The notes: generated by a model not told the origin, from the sequence alone. Numbered from the stretch's first letter, positions 24,512 through 35,107 are shown. The stretch: DNA of 64,000 nucleotides from Acinetobacter portensis (GCF_023158935.1 NZ_CP096120.1:806001-870000); one strand, 5' to 3'. Program-made: numbers and translations.

Positions 24512-25867
24512 TTATTTGGCAAAAAGGCAAGGCTCGCCATGTTTTTCTTCAAATTCTTTGACCCAATTCTCATGTGCGGATAATTCTTCTTCTGAAGGTA
24601 ATATCGCAGCCAATTGAATATCAACATCACGACGTGTCGATTCGCCTTCTAAAACTTCAGTGTTAGAGAGGGCATCAATATCAAAAGATACTTGCCCACC
24701 TGTCATTGCTAAATAAACATCAGACAGAATTTCAGCATCGAGTAATGCACCGTGGAAGGTACGATCACGTGCAGGAATCTCATACCGACGAACTAAAGCA
24801 TCAAGCGAATTTTTCTGCCCAGGATGCTTATTTTTCGCCATGGCTAAAGTATCGGTAACTTCGCACACGGCAGAAAGCTTACCTAGACCAACACGCTCAA
24901 ACTCCATATTTAAGAAGTTCATATCGAACGTTGCGTTATGGGCAATAATTTCTGCACCCTTTAGGTAATCAAATAAAACATCTGCAATTTCTGCATATTT
25001 GGGTTTATCTTTTAAAAACTCATCTGAAATACCGTGAATATTTTCAGATTCGCCAACTTCTTTTTCAGGATTAATATAAATGTGAATTGAACTGCCCGTA
25101 AGTTTACGGTTAATCATTTCAATTGCACCAACTTCAATAATACGGTCTGTATCTTGGAAGTAAAAACCTGTGGTTTCTGTATCTAGAATAAGTTGGCGAG
25201 GGCCATGTGCTTCTATTGTTGCAGGTGTAATCACAATATGTGGATGGCTTTGTGTATTCGGTTTATTTTCTACAATTGATTCTTCAGCTTCATCGGCTAT
25301 TTCAGCTTCAAGCTCAAGCGGAGCATCTTCAATTATTTCTTCAGTCTCTTCTGAATCATCTTCGGCTAAATCGAACCCAAAGGGATCATCTAGAAGCCAG
25401 TCATTTTCAGCTTTTTTTTTATCTTGCATAGGATTATTCAGCTTCTTTTCAGTTTCATCTGCGCCTTGGTTTGCAAGTTGATCTGCCATTTCATTTCCTG
25501 CATGACCTGCGTGACCTTTAATCCAATTCCACTCAATTTCACGCCCTTGGCATGTTGCATCAAGTTCTTTCCATAAATCTGGGTTTTTAACATCTTTCCA
25601 GTTTTTCTTTTTCCAACCATGAATCCACTCTGTAATACCTTGTTTTACATAGTTAGAATCTGTCCAAATAATTAATTTGGCACTGCTTGGGCAAGCTTTA
25701 ATACCTTCAATTGCCGCAGTAAGTTCCATGCGGTTGTTTGTTGTATGTTCTTCGCCACCACAAATTTTACGCTCTTCATTGCCTTCAATAATATATGCTC
25801 CCCAACCACCTAAGCCAGGATTGCCACGACACGCGCCATCTACGTAAAGTGTGATTGATTGAGACAT
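24512..25867 (-). CDS. rnhA-dnaQ: RNase HI - DNA polymerase III epsilon fusion protein
   Basis: 451 residues. Residues 1-150 are RNase HI, with YVDGACRGNPG (Asp10), MELTAAIEG (Glu48), WTDSNYV and GHAGNEMADQLA. An acidic linker of about 60 residues follows (EDDSEETEEIIED). Residues from about 220 are the proofreading exonuclease: LILDTETTG (Exo I), IIAHNATFDMNF (Exo II) and FHGALLDAEIL (Exo III), with a tail that may carry clamp or polymerase contacts. In E. coli rnhA and dnaQ are separate neighbouring genes; a fused form is known in Acinetobacter. One protein thus combines primer/RNA removal and proofreading. Confidence 0.93.
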   Translation of the reverse strand: MSQSITLYVDGACRGNPGLGGWGAYIIEGNEERKICGGEEHTTNNRMELTAAIEGIKACPSSAKLIIWTDSNYVKQGITEWIHGWKKKNWKDVKNPDLWKELDATCQGREIEWNWIKGHAGHAGNEMADQLANQGADETEKKLNNPMQDKKKAENDWLLDDPFGFDLAEDDSEETEEIIEDAPLELEAEIADEAEESIVENKPNTQSHPHIVITPATIEAHGPRQLILDTETTGFYFQDTDRIIEVGAIEMINRKLTGSSIHIYINPEKEVGESENIHGISDEFLKDKPKYAEIADVLFDYLKGAEIIAHNATFDMNFLNMEFERVGLGKLSAVCEVTDTLAMAKNKHPGQKNSLDALVRRYEIPARDRTFHGALLDAEILSDVYLAMTGGQVSFDIDALSNTEVLEGESTRRDVDIQLAAILPSEEELSAHENWVKEFEEKHGEPCLFAK

Positions 25868-26067
25868 AAGTCATTTCCAAAATTTGAGTGAAACAAAAAC
25901 AGTGCTATTGTATATCGCAAATTGACCGATTAAGTCTTTTAAATCTTAATTTTTTAATTTCTTGTAACATTTATGCATAAATAGCATTAAATTATAGCCT
26001 TGTGTCGCAGAGATGCTTCACTACAATGTCTATATTAAAAATAATTTATACGATGTTTGGATTCCTT

Positions 26068-29000
26068 ATGTATAAACCAACCACGCAAATGTGGCAACCG
26101 ACAGTACCATCAATATTTAAAATTACAGCAGTAGGGGCTGCACTTGTTGCTTTAGGACTAATGACGGGGTGTGCTTCAACTCAAAGTACAACTGGTTCGT
26201 CTAAGTCAAAACAACTTGGTGGCGGTTATTTAGATGCAAATAGTTTAGATTCTTTAGAAGACTTATTATCTGCTACAGATATGCGTGCAGTAGAAGGGGA
26301 TCGTTTACTCATTTTAAAACACGGTGATGTGTGGAAGCGCATGAGCGTTGGTTTTAAAATGGATACAGATCAATGGAATCCACGAATTGATGCACAGCGT
26401 AGTTGGTTTATGTCGCGTCAACCGTATATCAACCGTTTAAGTGCGCGTGCTTCACGTTATTTATATCATACAGTAAAAGAAGCTGAACGCCGTGGAATGC
26501 CTACGGAATTAGCATTATTACCTATTATCGAAAGCTCGTATGACCCAGCTGCAACAAGTAGTGCAGCCGCAGCAGGTTTATGGCAGTTTATTCCAAGTAC
26601 AGGTCGTATTTACGGATTAAAGCAAACAAGTTTGTATGATGGTCGCCGTGATGTAGTTGAATCAACACGTGCTGCTTATGAGTTTTTAGGTGCGCTTTAT
26701 AATCAATTTGGTTCTTGGGAATTGGCATTGGCTGCATATAATGCAGGTCCTGGTCGTATTCAGCAGGCAATTAACCGTAATAAAGCAGCAGGATTACCAA
26801 CAGATTATTGGTCATTAAAATTACCGCAAGAAACAATGTACTATGTGCCACGCTTTATGGCTGTTGCACAAATTATTAAAAATCCGAGTAAATATGGCGT
26901 GCATTTACCGCCAATTGCAAACCGTCCTCACTTTAGAGAAATTACTGTTGGTACTGCAAATTTAAGTGATATTGCATCGTTAACAGGTTTAAGCCGTGCG
27001 GAGTTGTATGCATTAAATCCTGCACATCGTGGTGAAAAAATTGATAGCGCAAGTCCAATGCGTGTGTTAATTCCTGCCGATGTGAGCCCATCTATTGATG
27101 CAAAATTGAAAAAATTGGGTGGTGTGAGCGCATCGTCTGATACCTTGTTGGCAGCGTCAAATACTAAAACTTCAACAACGACTAAAACAACTTCTGCTGC
27201 TAAAACTACCGTAGCGCCAAAAACTGTAACAACACCTGTAGCAACGACTCCCGTCTTAACTGCAAGTAGTAAAAAACCTACACATTTAGCTGTTACACCT
27301 AGAGGCTCAAATGCTTTGGCATCATTTGCAAATAATGCAGATATTCCAAGTGCGCCACGTATTCCTGTTGCTGTAACACCTGCGGTAAATGTGAAGCAGG
27401 TAAGTGCAGAGCCACCAATTTCGGCTGCTGAACGTGAAAAAATTGCTGCTGCATTAAAAGCTGAAGATGCATCGAAAAATGTAGAAGATATTCTTCAGCC
27501 TGTCGCATCACAAGCAGAGCAAGACCAAGTCATTGCAGAGCTTAAGCGTCTTGCACCACAAGGTACTGAAATTGTCGATCCTTATGATGGCAAAATTAAG
27601 TTAACGGCAATTCAAACAAGTTTGTCGGTTGCTGAACAAGAAGGTAAAGAATTAACCAAAGGTTTCGCTTATCCTAAAGCTGTTGCAGATAATACAAAGC
27701 CAGATTCTGACGAAGCAAAGCGTAATGAAGGTAAAAACTTTATTAAGACAGAATCTGATGTAGTTGTTGTTGCACCAAAAGGTAAACGCAGTACTTACAA
27801 TGTTGTTTCGGGTGATACCTTAGCAACAATTGCTTTAAAAAATGGTGTGAACTGGCGTGATGTTGCGAAATGGAACCAAATTGATCCAAATGCAACGTTA
27901 TATGCAGGAACAACCATCTATTTATATGATGCAAAACCTATTGTAGCGGCTAAACCGAAAACTCAACCAGAAACTTACACAGTTCAACCGAATGATTCTT
28001 TAACCACAGTTGCTGCTGAGTTTGGCTTATCTGTGAAGCAACTTGCTGACTTTAATGATTTATCGACTACAAGTAATTTGCGTGTGGGTCAGAAGCTATC
28101 ACTTAAAGATAATTCAAGTAATAAGCGAGATACATCGACATCAAATAAAACAGCAAAAGTTCAAACAAAACCCTATGTTGTTAAACGTGGTGAATTTTTA
28201 AAACTCATTGCAGACCGTTATGCATTGTCTAATCAGGAGTTGGCAGATTTAACTCCTGGTTTAAATGCGGGTAGTAGCTTAATGGTAGGGCAAAAAATTA
28301 ATGTGCCTGTAAATGAAGTTTCTGCACTAAATGTAAAAGCAGATGCTAAAGAAGATAAAGCGTCTTCTTCACCAAGTTATAAAGTTGAGAATTACACTGT
28401 TCAACGTGGCGATACGCTATATAGCATTGCATCGCAATCTAAAATTAGCCTTTCTGAATTAGCAATTTTAAATAACATTGCAGTTAGCCGTGGTTTGCAA
28501 GTAGGGCAAACTCTAAAAGTGCCTGAGGGTTTGAATGTTCCAGATACTTATACAGTTCAATCTGGCGATTCTTTATCTGCAATCTCGAATAAGTACAACT
28601 TGGGTATGGACTACATTGCCAATATTAATGGCATGAGTCGTAATACAAATTTACGTGTAGGTCAAAAGCTTAAGCTAACAGGTGATGAGCCAAAATCGAC
28701 TTCTAGAAGTGAAGCTGTTGCAGATAAAACACTAGATACTCACGTAGTAAAATCGGGTGAAACTTTAAGTAGTATTGCGCGTAAATACGATTTACAAACT
28801 CGCCAATTGGCAGAATTTAATGATATTTCGTCTAATGCGAGCTTACGTGTAGGTCAGCGCTTAAAACTTCAAGAGTCTGGTTCATCTTCAAATACAGCAA
28901 CGAAAAAGCAAGATGCTGAAACTTCTAGAAAAAGTACAGTTAAATCGAGTAAAAATACCGAGAAATATAGCGTAAAATCGGGTGAGTCACTAAATGTAAT

Positions 29001-29253
29001 TGCGAGCCGTTTTGACATAAGTGTTGCCGAACTTGCTGCAATGAATGATTTAACACCACGTTCAGGTTTACAAGTTGGTCAGTCGATTAACGTGCCAAAA
29101 TTGGTTGTGTCGTATAAAGTGAAGCGAGGTGATACCTTAATTGGTTTGGCTAAGCGTTATGATACAGACACTAAAACACTTGCAGATATGAATGATATGC
29201 AACCAAGTGCTGCGCTTCGTATTGGTCAGGTGATTAAGGTGCCAAATTTGTAA
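26068..29253 (+). CDS. mltD: Membrane-bound lytic murein transglycosylase D with eight LysM domains
   Basis: 1061 residues from ATG 26068; in-frame GTG 26002 and ATG 26026 are possible earlier starts. A signal peptide ends in lipobox LMTGC, so it is a lipoprotein. The SLT domain has LLPIIESSYDPAATS with the catalytic Glu near residue 155, then AAAAGLWQFIPSTGR and ALAAYNAGPGRI. A long Thr/Ala/Pro-rich linker follows, then eight LysM repeats (each near YxVxxGDxLxxIA ... LxVGQxLxVP) between about residue 590 and the end. A degenerate ninth lies just after the SLT domain. E. coli MltD has far fewer LysM repeats. Confidence 0.92.
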   Translation: MYKPTTQMWQPTVPSIFKITAVGAALVALGLMTGCASTQSTTGSSKSKQLGGGYLDANSLDSLEDLLSATDMRAVEGDRLLILKHGDVWKRMSVGFKMDTDQWNPRIDAQRSWFMSRQPYINRLSARASRYLYHTVKEAERRGMPTELALLPIIESSYDPAATSSAAAAGLWQFIPSTGRIYGLKQTSLYDGRRDVVESTRAAYEFLGALYNQFGSWELALAAYNAGPGRIQQAINRNKAAGLPTDYWSLKLPQETMYYVPRFMAVAQIIKNPSKYGVHLPPIANRPHFREITVGTANLSDIASLTGLSRAELYALNPAHRGEKIDSASPMRVLIPADVSPSIDAKLKKLGGVSASSDTLLAASNTKTSTTTKTTSAAKTTVAPKTVTTPVATTPVLTASSKKPTHLAVTPRGSNALASFANNADIPSAPRIPVAVTPAVNVKQVSAEPPISAAEREKIAAALKAEDASKNVEDILQPVASQAEQDQVIAELKRLAPQGTEIVDPYDGKIKLTAIQTSLSVAEQEGKELTKGFAYPKAVADNTKPDSDEAKRNEGKNFIKTESDVVVVAPKGKRSTYNVVSGDTLATIALKNGVNWRDVAKWNQIDPNATLYAGTTIYLYDAKPIVAAKPKTQPETYTVQPNDSLTTVAAEFGLSVKQLADFNDLSTTSNLRVGQKLSLKDNSSNKRDTSTSNKTAKVQTKPYVVKRGEFLKLIADRYALSNQELADLTPGLNAGSSLMVGQKINVPVNEVSALNVKADAKEDKASSSPSYKVENYTVQRGDTLYSIASQSKISLSELAILNNIAVSRGLQVGQTLKVPEGLNVPDTYTVQSGDSLSAISNKYNLGMDYIANINGMSRNTNLRVGQKLKLTGDEPKSTSRSEAVADKTLDTHVVKSGETLSSIARKYDLQTRQLAEFNDISSNASLRVGQRLKLQESGSSSNTATKKQDAETSRKSTVKSSKNTEKYSVKSGESLNVIASRFDISVAELAAMNDLTPRSGLQVGQSINVPKLVVSYKVKRGDTLIGLAKRYDTDTKTLADMNDMQPSAALRIGQVIKVPNL

Positions 29254-29283
29254 AGATGAGACTGAAAAAGGAATGACTTTTTG

Positions 29284-31122
29284 ATGATGGATCGATTGGC
29301 AAAACTATTTTGTTTTGCCGCAAGTCTTTTACTTTCAACACAATATGGGTGGTCTGCATTGCAGACCACTTCTTATATTGCCATTCATAATACGCCTAAA
29401 TATGCAAATTTATCTGCCATGCCTTATGCAAATCCGCATGCGCCAAAAGGTGGATATATTAGTCTTTCAGGTAAAGATACATTTGATAATTTAAATGCAA
29501 TGAATGGCAAGGGAAGTGCTGTTGAAGGTATAGATTATATTTTCGATTCACTGATGAAAAATTCACTCGATGAACCGGGGGTGATGTATCCCTTAATTGC
29601 GGAAAAAGTCACATTCGATCCTGTCAAAACCAAGTTTGTAATTTATCATTTAAATAAAAAAGCACGTTTTAGTGATGGCAGTGCTTTAACTGCTGAAGAT
29701 GTAAAATTCACATTGGATACTTACCAAACCAAGTCAAATCCTGGTTTGCAAATGTATATTGCAGATTTGGAAAAGACGGAAGTTTTGTCTAAGCATCAAG
29801 TGAAAATGACTTTTAAATCTGACAGTAATTCAGAAATGCCATTAATTTTGGCAACCTTGCCTATTTATTCTAAAAAAGATTGGGAAAAACGTGATTTTAC
29901 TAAAGTTACGATGCAGCCCATTTTAGGTTCTGGCCCTTATACCATTGAACGTATAGATGCAGGACGAAGTATTACGTATAAGCGCAATCCAAATTATTGG
30001 GCAAAAGATATTCCTTTAAATAAAGGAAAATACAATTTTGACCGTATAAAATATGTGTACTACCGCAATTTAGATGTGGCATTTGAAGGATTTAAGTCTG
30101 GGCAATATACCTATCATGAAGAATATATGGCGCGTAAATGGGTAACGGGTTATAAATTTCCTGCAGTAAATTCAGGTTTGGTGATACAACAAAAATTTAA
30201 ACATCAAAACCCAGCAACCACACAAAGTTTTGTATTCAACACGCGTAAAAAACCATTTAATGATATTCATTTTCGTCAGGCTTTAAGTTATGCCTATGAC
30301 TTTGAATGGCAAAATAAAGCTCTGTTTTATAATCAATATCAACGTTTAAAAAGTTATTTTTCAAATAGTGAATTAGAAGCCAAAGGTGTGCCAAGTGCAG
30401 CCGAACTGCAAATCTTAAAGCCGCTATTATCCAAATTACATCCTATACAAAAGCAGGGTGTTTTAAGTTCTTGGAAATCCCCTGTCTCTGATGCAAGCGG
30501 TTTTAATCGGGAAAATTTATTGATTGCAAGACAGCTTTTATTAAAAGCAGGTTATCAATATAAAAATGGAAAATTATTGGGTTTAGATGGTCAACCCATC
30601 GAGTTTGAGTTTTTAATTTTTCAAGAAAGTTTGCAACGTACGCTGATGCCGTTTGTACGCAATTTAAAACGCTTAGGAATACAGGTGAATGTACGTCAAA
30701 TTGATGTGCCTCAATATATTGAGCGTATGCGTCGTGCAGACTTTGAAATGACTACAAATGCCTTGCCACAATCATTAAATCCGGGTAATGAACAAGCCCA
30801 ATTTTGGGGAAGTGCTGCGGCAGATCAAGCAGGGAATTATAATTATGCAGGAATTAAAAATCCTGCCATTGATGAGGCAATTAAGCTCGTGATTAATGCG
30901 CCAAATCGAGAGCAACTTGTGATTAGAACCAAAGTTTTAGATCGTTTATTGCGTTCGGGTTATTATCAAATTTTAACCTATGGCAAAGGTGAAAATTGGT
31001 TGGCATATTGGAATATGTATGAGCAACCTAAAGTAAAACCAAAGCTTTCAGTAGGCGTCGATTATTGGTGGAGTAATCCTGTAAAAGCCAATAAAGTGAC
31101 GCAATATTTGCGTAAGCAATAG
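29284..31122 (+). CDS. yejA: Peptide ABC transporter substrate-binding protein (YejA-like)
   Basis: 612 residues from ATG 29284 (AAGGA at 29268-29272). A signal peptide (KLFCFAASLLLSTQYGWSA) leads to a family-5 solute-binding domain: AMPYANPHAPKGGYISLSG, TAEDVKFTLDTYQ, LGSGPYTIERIDAGRSI and RQALSYAYDFEW. Length and motifs match YejA, the periplasmic receptor for oligopeptides and microcin C. It heads yejABEF, 30 bp after mltD, so read-through from mltD is possible. Confidence 0.9.
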   Translation: MMDRLAKLFCFAASLLLSTQYGWSALQTTSYIAIHNTPKYANLSAMPYANPHAPKGGYISLSGKDTFDNLNAMNGKGSAVEGIDYIFDSLMKNSLDEPGVMYPLIAEKVTFDPVKTKFVIYHLNKKARFSDGSALTAEDVKFTLDTYQTKSNPGLQMYIADLEKTEVLSKHQVKMTFKSDSNSEMPLILATLPIYSKKDWEKRDFTKVTMQPILGSGPYTIERIDAGRSITYKRNPNYWAKDIPLNKGKYNFDRIKYVYYRNLDVAFEGFKSGQYTYHEEYMARKWVTGYKFPAVNSGLVIQQKFKHQNPATTQSFVFNTRKKPFNDIHFRQALSYAYDFEWQNKALFYNQYQRLKSYFSNSELEAKGVPSAAELQILKPLLSKLHPIQKQGVLSSWKSPVSDASGFNRENLLIARQLLLKAGYQYKNGKLLGLDGQPIEFEFLIFQESLQRTLMPFVRNLKRLGIQVNVRQIDVPQYIERMRRADFEMTTNALPQSLNPGNEQAQFWGSAAADQAGNYNYAGIKNPAIDEAIKLVINAPNREQLVIRTKVLDRLLRSGYYQILTYGKGENWLAYWNMYEQPKVKPKLSVGVDYWWSNPVKANKVTQYLRKQ

Positions 31123-31146
31123 CATGTCATCATTTGGGGATTGAAC

Positions 31147-32217
31147 ATGGGCGCCTATATTTTTAAACGATTATTGCTGATTATTCCGACATTATTTTTT
31201 ATTTTGCTGATTAATTTCGTGGTCGTACAAATTGCACCAGGTGGTCCTGTAGAACAAGCAATTCAAAAGGCAGAGGCTTTTCAAGGTGTTGGACAATCTG
31301 CTTCTGTAGGCGAAACGGTAGATCAATCGAGTCAATATCAGGGTGCAAAAGGTTTAAGTGATGAAATGGTGAAAAAAATTGAAGCGCAATATGGCTTCGA
31401 TAAACCTGCACATGAACGCTTTTGGTTAATGTTAAAAAGTTATGCTCAGTTCGATTTTGGCACCAGTTTTTTTAAGGATAAACCCGTAACACAATTGCTT
31501 TGGGAAAAATTGCCTGTTTCATTGTCTTTAGGGCTTTGGAGTACGTTATTAATATATTTAATTTCAATTCCTTTAGGCATAAAAAAAGCAAAAAAGCATG
31601 GTTTAGCTTTCGATAAAGCAAGTTCAATGTTATTGGCAATTGGTTATGCAATTCCGGCCTTTGTTTTTGCACTTTTGCTCATTGTATTTTTTGCAGGTGG
31701 AAGTTATTTGCAATGGTTTCCGCTACAAGGCTTAGTGTCTGAAAATTTCCAAAGTTTAAGCTTTTGGGGACAAATTAAAGACTACTTTTGGCACATGACT
31801 TTGCCTTTGCTTGCCATGGTGATTGGTGGATTTGCAGGACTTACATATTTAACGAAATATTCCTTTATGGAAGAACTCAGTAAGCAATATGTACTGGCTG
31901 CGCGTGCAAAGGGTTTAACAGAAACTCGTGTTTTATATGGACATGTATTTCGTAATGCGATGCTCATTGTTATAGCAGGCTTACCCGAAGCGCTGATTGG
32001 TATTTTCTTTGTAGGAAATCTATTTATTGAAATTATTTTCAATTTAGATGGTTTGGGATTGTTAGGTTTTGAAGCGATTGTTCAGCGAGATTATCCTGTT
32101 ATTTTTGGTACATTATTTTTATTTACCTTGTTAGGATTATTACTTCGCTTACTCAGTGATGTGCTTTATCAAATAATTGATCCTAGAATTAATTTCGATT
32201 CGAGAGGTGCAAAATAA
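31147..32217 (+). CDS. yejB: Peptide ABC transporter permease YejB
   Basis: 356 residues from ATG 31147, which has GGGGA about 6 bases upstream; an in-frame TTG two codons earlier is rejected. About six membrane segments are present, with the N-terminal [20 protein letters not shown] typical of DppB/YejB permeases and the EAA loop [21 protein letters not shown] polar insert after the first helix (residues 40-85) is usual in YejB. Its stop overlaps the next start by one base (TAATG). Confidence 0.9.
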   Translation: MGAYIFKRLLLIIPTLFFILLINFVVVQIAPGGPVEQAIQKAEAFQGVGQSASVGETVDQSSQYQGAKGLSDEMVKKIEAQYGFDKPAHERFWLMLKSYAQFDFGTSFFKDKPVTQLLWEKLPVSLSLGLWSTLLIYLISIPLGIKKAKKHGLAFDKASSMLLAIGYAIPAFVFALLLIVFFAGGSYLQWFPLQGLVSENFQSLSFWGQIKDYFWHMTLPLLAMVIGGFAGLTYLTKYSFMEELSKQYVLAARAKGLTETRVLYGHVFRNAMLIVIAGLPEALIGIFFVGNLFIEIIFNLDGLGLLGFEAIVQRDYPVIFGTLFLFTLLGLLLRLLSDVLYQIIDPRINFDSRGAK

Positions 32218-33230
32218 TGTCACCACTTATGCGAGCTCGAATTGATAAATTTAAAGCCAATAAATTGGGTTTTTCGTGTTTAATTATTTTTCTAGCAATT
32301 TTTATTTGCTCATTGTGTGCAGAATTTATTGCTAATGATAAGCCGTTGTTAGTGAAATACGATCAGTCTTATTATGTTCCTGTCTTAAAAGAATATCCTG
32401 AAACGACATTTGGTGGCGTATTTGAAACAGAAGCAGAATACAAAGACCCCGCAGTAATTCAGCTAATTGAAGAAAAAGGTTGGGCAATTTGGCCTTTTAT
32501 TGAGTTTTCATACCAATCTCCAAATTTAGATTTAGCCGTACCTGTACCATCTGCACCAACATCTCAAAATTGGCTAGGAACAGATGACCAAGGACGAGAT
32601 GTACTTGCACGCATTTTATATGGTCTTCGCTTGTCACTTTTATTTGGCTTTGCTTTAACGTTTGCTTCGGCTTTTTTTGGAATTATAGTAGGTGCAATTC
32701 AGGGCTATTATGGTGGTTGGATTGATTTACTTGGTCAGCGCATATTAGAAGTGTGGGGCGGTTTGCCTATGCTTTTTATGGTGATGATTCTGGTCAGTAT
32801 GTTTAGTCCAAGTATCTATTGGCTATTTCTCATTATGCTTATTTTTGGTTGGCCTACATTGGTTGGATTAGTTCGCGCAGAATTTCTAAGAGCGAGAAAT
32901 TTTGACTATGTTCGGGCTGCAAGAAGCTTAGGTGTGAATGACAGAACCATTATATTTCGTCATATTTTACCGAATGCAATGAGTTCAAGTTTGTCGCAAC
33001 TTCCACTAATGCTGACAGCGAATATTACAGCATTAACTGCGTTAGACTTTTTAGGTTATGGATTGCCACCCGGTACAGCATCTTTAGGTGAATTGTTATT
33101 ACAAGCAAAGAATAATTTAAATGCGCCTTGGCTTGCACTTTCAGGCTTTTTTACTTTAGCGATTGTTCTATCTTTACTTATTTATATTGGGGAGGCGACG
33201 CGTGATGCATTTGATCCAAGACGTCAATAA
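32217..33230 (+). CDS. yejE: Peptide ABC transporter permease YejE
   Basis: 337 residues. The N-terminal helix (LGFSCLIIFLAIFICSLCAEF) is followed by a periplasmic region with GTDDQGRDVLARILYGLRLS, the signature of the DppC/YejE group, and the EAA loop FLRARNFDYVRAARSLGVN. It pairs with YejB to form the inner-membrane channel. It overlaps yejB by one base and yejF by 26 bases. Confidence 0.9.
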   Translation: MSPLMRARIDKFKANKLGFSCLIIFLAIFICSLCAEFIANDKPLLVKYDQSYYVPVLKEYPETTFGGVFETEAEYKDPAVIQLIEEKGWAIWPFIEFSYQSPNLDLAVPVPSAPTSQNWLGTDDQGRDVLARILYGLRLSLLFGFALTFASAFFGIIVGAIQGYYGGWIDLLGQRILEVWGGLPMLFMVMILVSMFSPSIYWLFLIMLIFGWPTLVGLVRAEFLRARNFDYVRAARSLGVNDRTIIFRHILPNAMSSSLSQLPLMLTANITALTALDFLGYGLPPGTASLGELLLQAKNNLNAPWLALSGFFTLAIVLSLLIYIGEATRDAFDPRRQ

Positions 33231-34791
33231 TCTTCCAGTTTTATTAAGTGTTGAACATTTAAAAATTAAACATGATGAACAATATTTAGTTGAAGATTTA
33301 AGCTTTAAATTACATGAAGGTGAAACTGTTGCCATTGTAGGTGAAAGTGGTTCAGGCAAATCTATTAGCAGTTTGGCGATATTGGGTTTGTTGCCTCAAA
33401 ACTTAAAAACAGATGGACAAGTTTTTTTAAACGAACAAGAATTACTAAGTCTTTCTGAGGTAGAAAAACGACAAATTCGTGGACATAAAATTGCCATGAT
33501 TTTTCAAGAACCAATGACAGCATTGAATCCATTGCATTGTGTTGAAAAGATTGTTGGTGAAACTTTGTGGTTGGCAGGCTATTCGAAACAACAAACACGT
33601 GAGCGCGTTATAGCACTGTTAAATGATGTAGGTATACCTAAGCCAGAAGATAAGTTAAAACGCTATCCATACGAGCTCTCAGGCGGTCAGAGACAGCGTG
33701 TGATGATTGCAATGGCACTTGCCTTAGAACCAGATATTTTAATTGCAGATGAGCCAACTACGGCTTTAGATGTTACGTTACAAGCTCAAATTTTAAAACT
33801 GTTAAAGTCTTTGCAGAAAACCCGCAATATGGCGATGATTTTAATTAGCCATGATTTGAATTTGGTGCGCCAATATTCAGACCAAGTGATTGTGATGAAT
33901 AAAGGGAAAGTTGAAGAACAAAACACGGTAGCAAATATTTTTAAAAATCCACAAACGGATTATACGAAAAATTTGCTGAATCATAATTTTGGTAAAGCAC
34001 TTAAGTTAAATGAATCCGACACATTATTAAAACTAGAAGATGTTGTGGTACGTTTTCCTATTAAGAAGGGGTTGTTCAATAGAGTTAAAGATTATGTAAT
34101 TGCAGTTGAACCACTTCAATTACGGCTTGAGCAAGGACATTCGATAGGTATAGTAGGAGAAAGTGGCTCGGGTAAAAGCTCTTTGGCTTTAGCAATTGCG
34201 CGTTTAATACAATGTGACGGTAAAATTGAATTACTTGGGAAAGATTTAAATCAGCTATCAGAAAAAATACTTCGACCATTACGTCATGATTTTCAAATTG
34301 TATTCCAAGATCCTTTTAGTAGTTTGAATCCGCGCTTAACTGTAGAGCAAACAATTGCTGAAGGTTTGTATATTCAAAAAATATCTCAAGCTAAAATCAT
34401 AAGCTTAGTAGAGGAAGCTTTGGAAAAAGTAGATTTGCCAATTACTTTTAAAAACCGATATCCGCATGAGCTTTCAGGTGGGCAACGTCAACGTATTGCA
34501 TTGGCACGTGCTTTGGTTTTAAAGCCTAAATTATTAATTTTAGATGAACCTACGTCTGCTTTAGATAGAACAACACAACGATCTATTGTGAATTTATTGC
34601 GACGTTTACAGCAAGAAGATGGCATGAGTTATTTGTTTATTAGCCATGATTTACAAGTGGTGAAAGCATTGTGCCAAAAAGTATTGGTTTTACATCATGG
34701 GCGAGTTGTAGAAATACAAGAAACAGAACAATTATTCGAACATCCACAAAATGAATATACACGAGAATTAATTGCTGCAAGTCAGTATTAG
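33205..34791 (+). CDS. yejF: Peptide ABC transporter ATPase YejF (two ABC domains)
   Basis: 528 residues from ATG 33205, which has the strong ribosome site GGGGAGG at 33189-33195 inside yejE. Two complete ATPase domains are visible: Walker A GESGSGKS twice (near residues 45 and 325), signature LSGGQRQRV and LSGGQRQRI, Walker B DILIADEPTTALD and LLILDEPTSALD. One chain thus supplies both nucleotide-binding sites for YejBE. A terminator follows. Confidence 0.92.
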   Translation: MHLIQDVNNLPVLLSVEHLKIKHDEQYLVEDLSFKLHEGETVAIVGESGSGKSISSLAILGLLPQNLKTDGQVFLNEQELLSLSEVEKRQIRGHKIAMIFQEPMTALNPLHCVEKIVGETLWLAGYSKQQTRERVIALLNDVGIPKPEDKLKRYPYELSGGQRQRVMIAMALALEPDILIADEPTTALDVTLQAQILKLLKSLQKTRNMAMILISHDLNLVRQYSDQVIVMNKGKVEEQNTVANIFKNPQTDYTKNLLNHNFGKALKLNESDTLLKLEDVVVRFPIKKGLFNRVKDYVIAVEPLQLRLEQGHSIGIVGESGSGKSSLALAIARLIQCDGKIELLGKDLNQLSEKILRPLRHDFQIVFQDPFSSLNPRLTVEQTIAEGLYIQKISQAKIISLVEEALEKVDLPITFKNRYPHELSGGQRQRIALARALVLKPKLLILDEPTSALDRTTQRSIVNLLRRLQQEDGMSYLFISHDLQVVKALCQKVLVLHHGRVVEIQETEQLFEHPQNEYTRELIAASQY

Positions 34792-34813
34792 ATAATCATT
34801 AAATTTAAGATAA

Positions 34814-34847
34814 AAAAAAGCCCAAGTCGAAATGCTTGGGCTTTTTT
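34814..34847 (+). terminator. yejF terminator
   Basis: AAAAAAGCCCAAG and CTTGGGCTTTTTT form a perfect stem around TCGAAATG. It could also end transcripts from the tRNA-Glu genes on the other strand. Confidence 0.88.
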
Positions 34848-34881
34848 GTGAGAATATTAAATAAATTTAGCATCTCGAATA

Positions 34882-34957
34882 TGGCGTCCCTACGGGGATT
34901 CGAACCCCGGTTACCGCCGTGAAAGGGCGATGTCCTAGGCCTCTAGACGATAGGGAC
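34882..34957 (-). tRNA. tRNA-Glu (UUC), copy 1
   Basis: 76 nt including encoded CCA. The minus strand begins GTCCCTATCGTCTAGAGG, has anticodon loop CTTTCAC (TTC) and T arm GGTTCGAATCC. It is the last of three tandem copies on the minus strand. Confidence 0.97.
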
Positions 34958-35006
34958 AGTATGAAGTAATTATTTGTAAAACCATTCTCTTTCAAGTGAA
35001 AGTTTG

Positions 35007-35082
35007 TGGCGTCCCTACGGGGATTCGAACCCCGGTTACCGCCGTGAAAGGGCGATGTCCTAGGCCTCTAGACGATAGGGAC
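35007..35082 (-). tRNA. tRNA-Glu (UUC), copy 2
   Basis: 76 nt including CCA, same sequence as copy 1 by eye. The spacer to copy 1 is 49 bp and AT-rich. Confidence 0.97.
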
Positions 35083-35107
35083 TAAATACAAACATTACTT
35101 CTGAAAT

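Noticed and set aside
25170-25481. Ser-rich plus-strand frame inside rnhA-dnaQ
   Set aside because: It is the opposite-strand shadow of the acidic linker and has no supporting motif.
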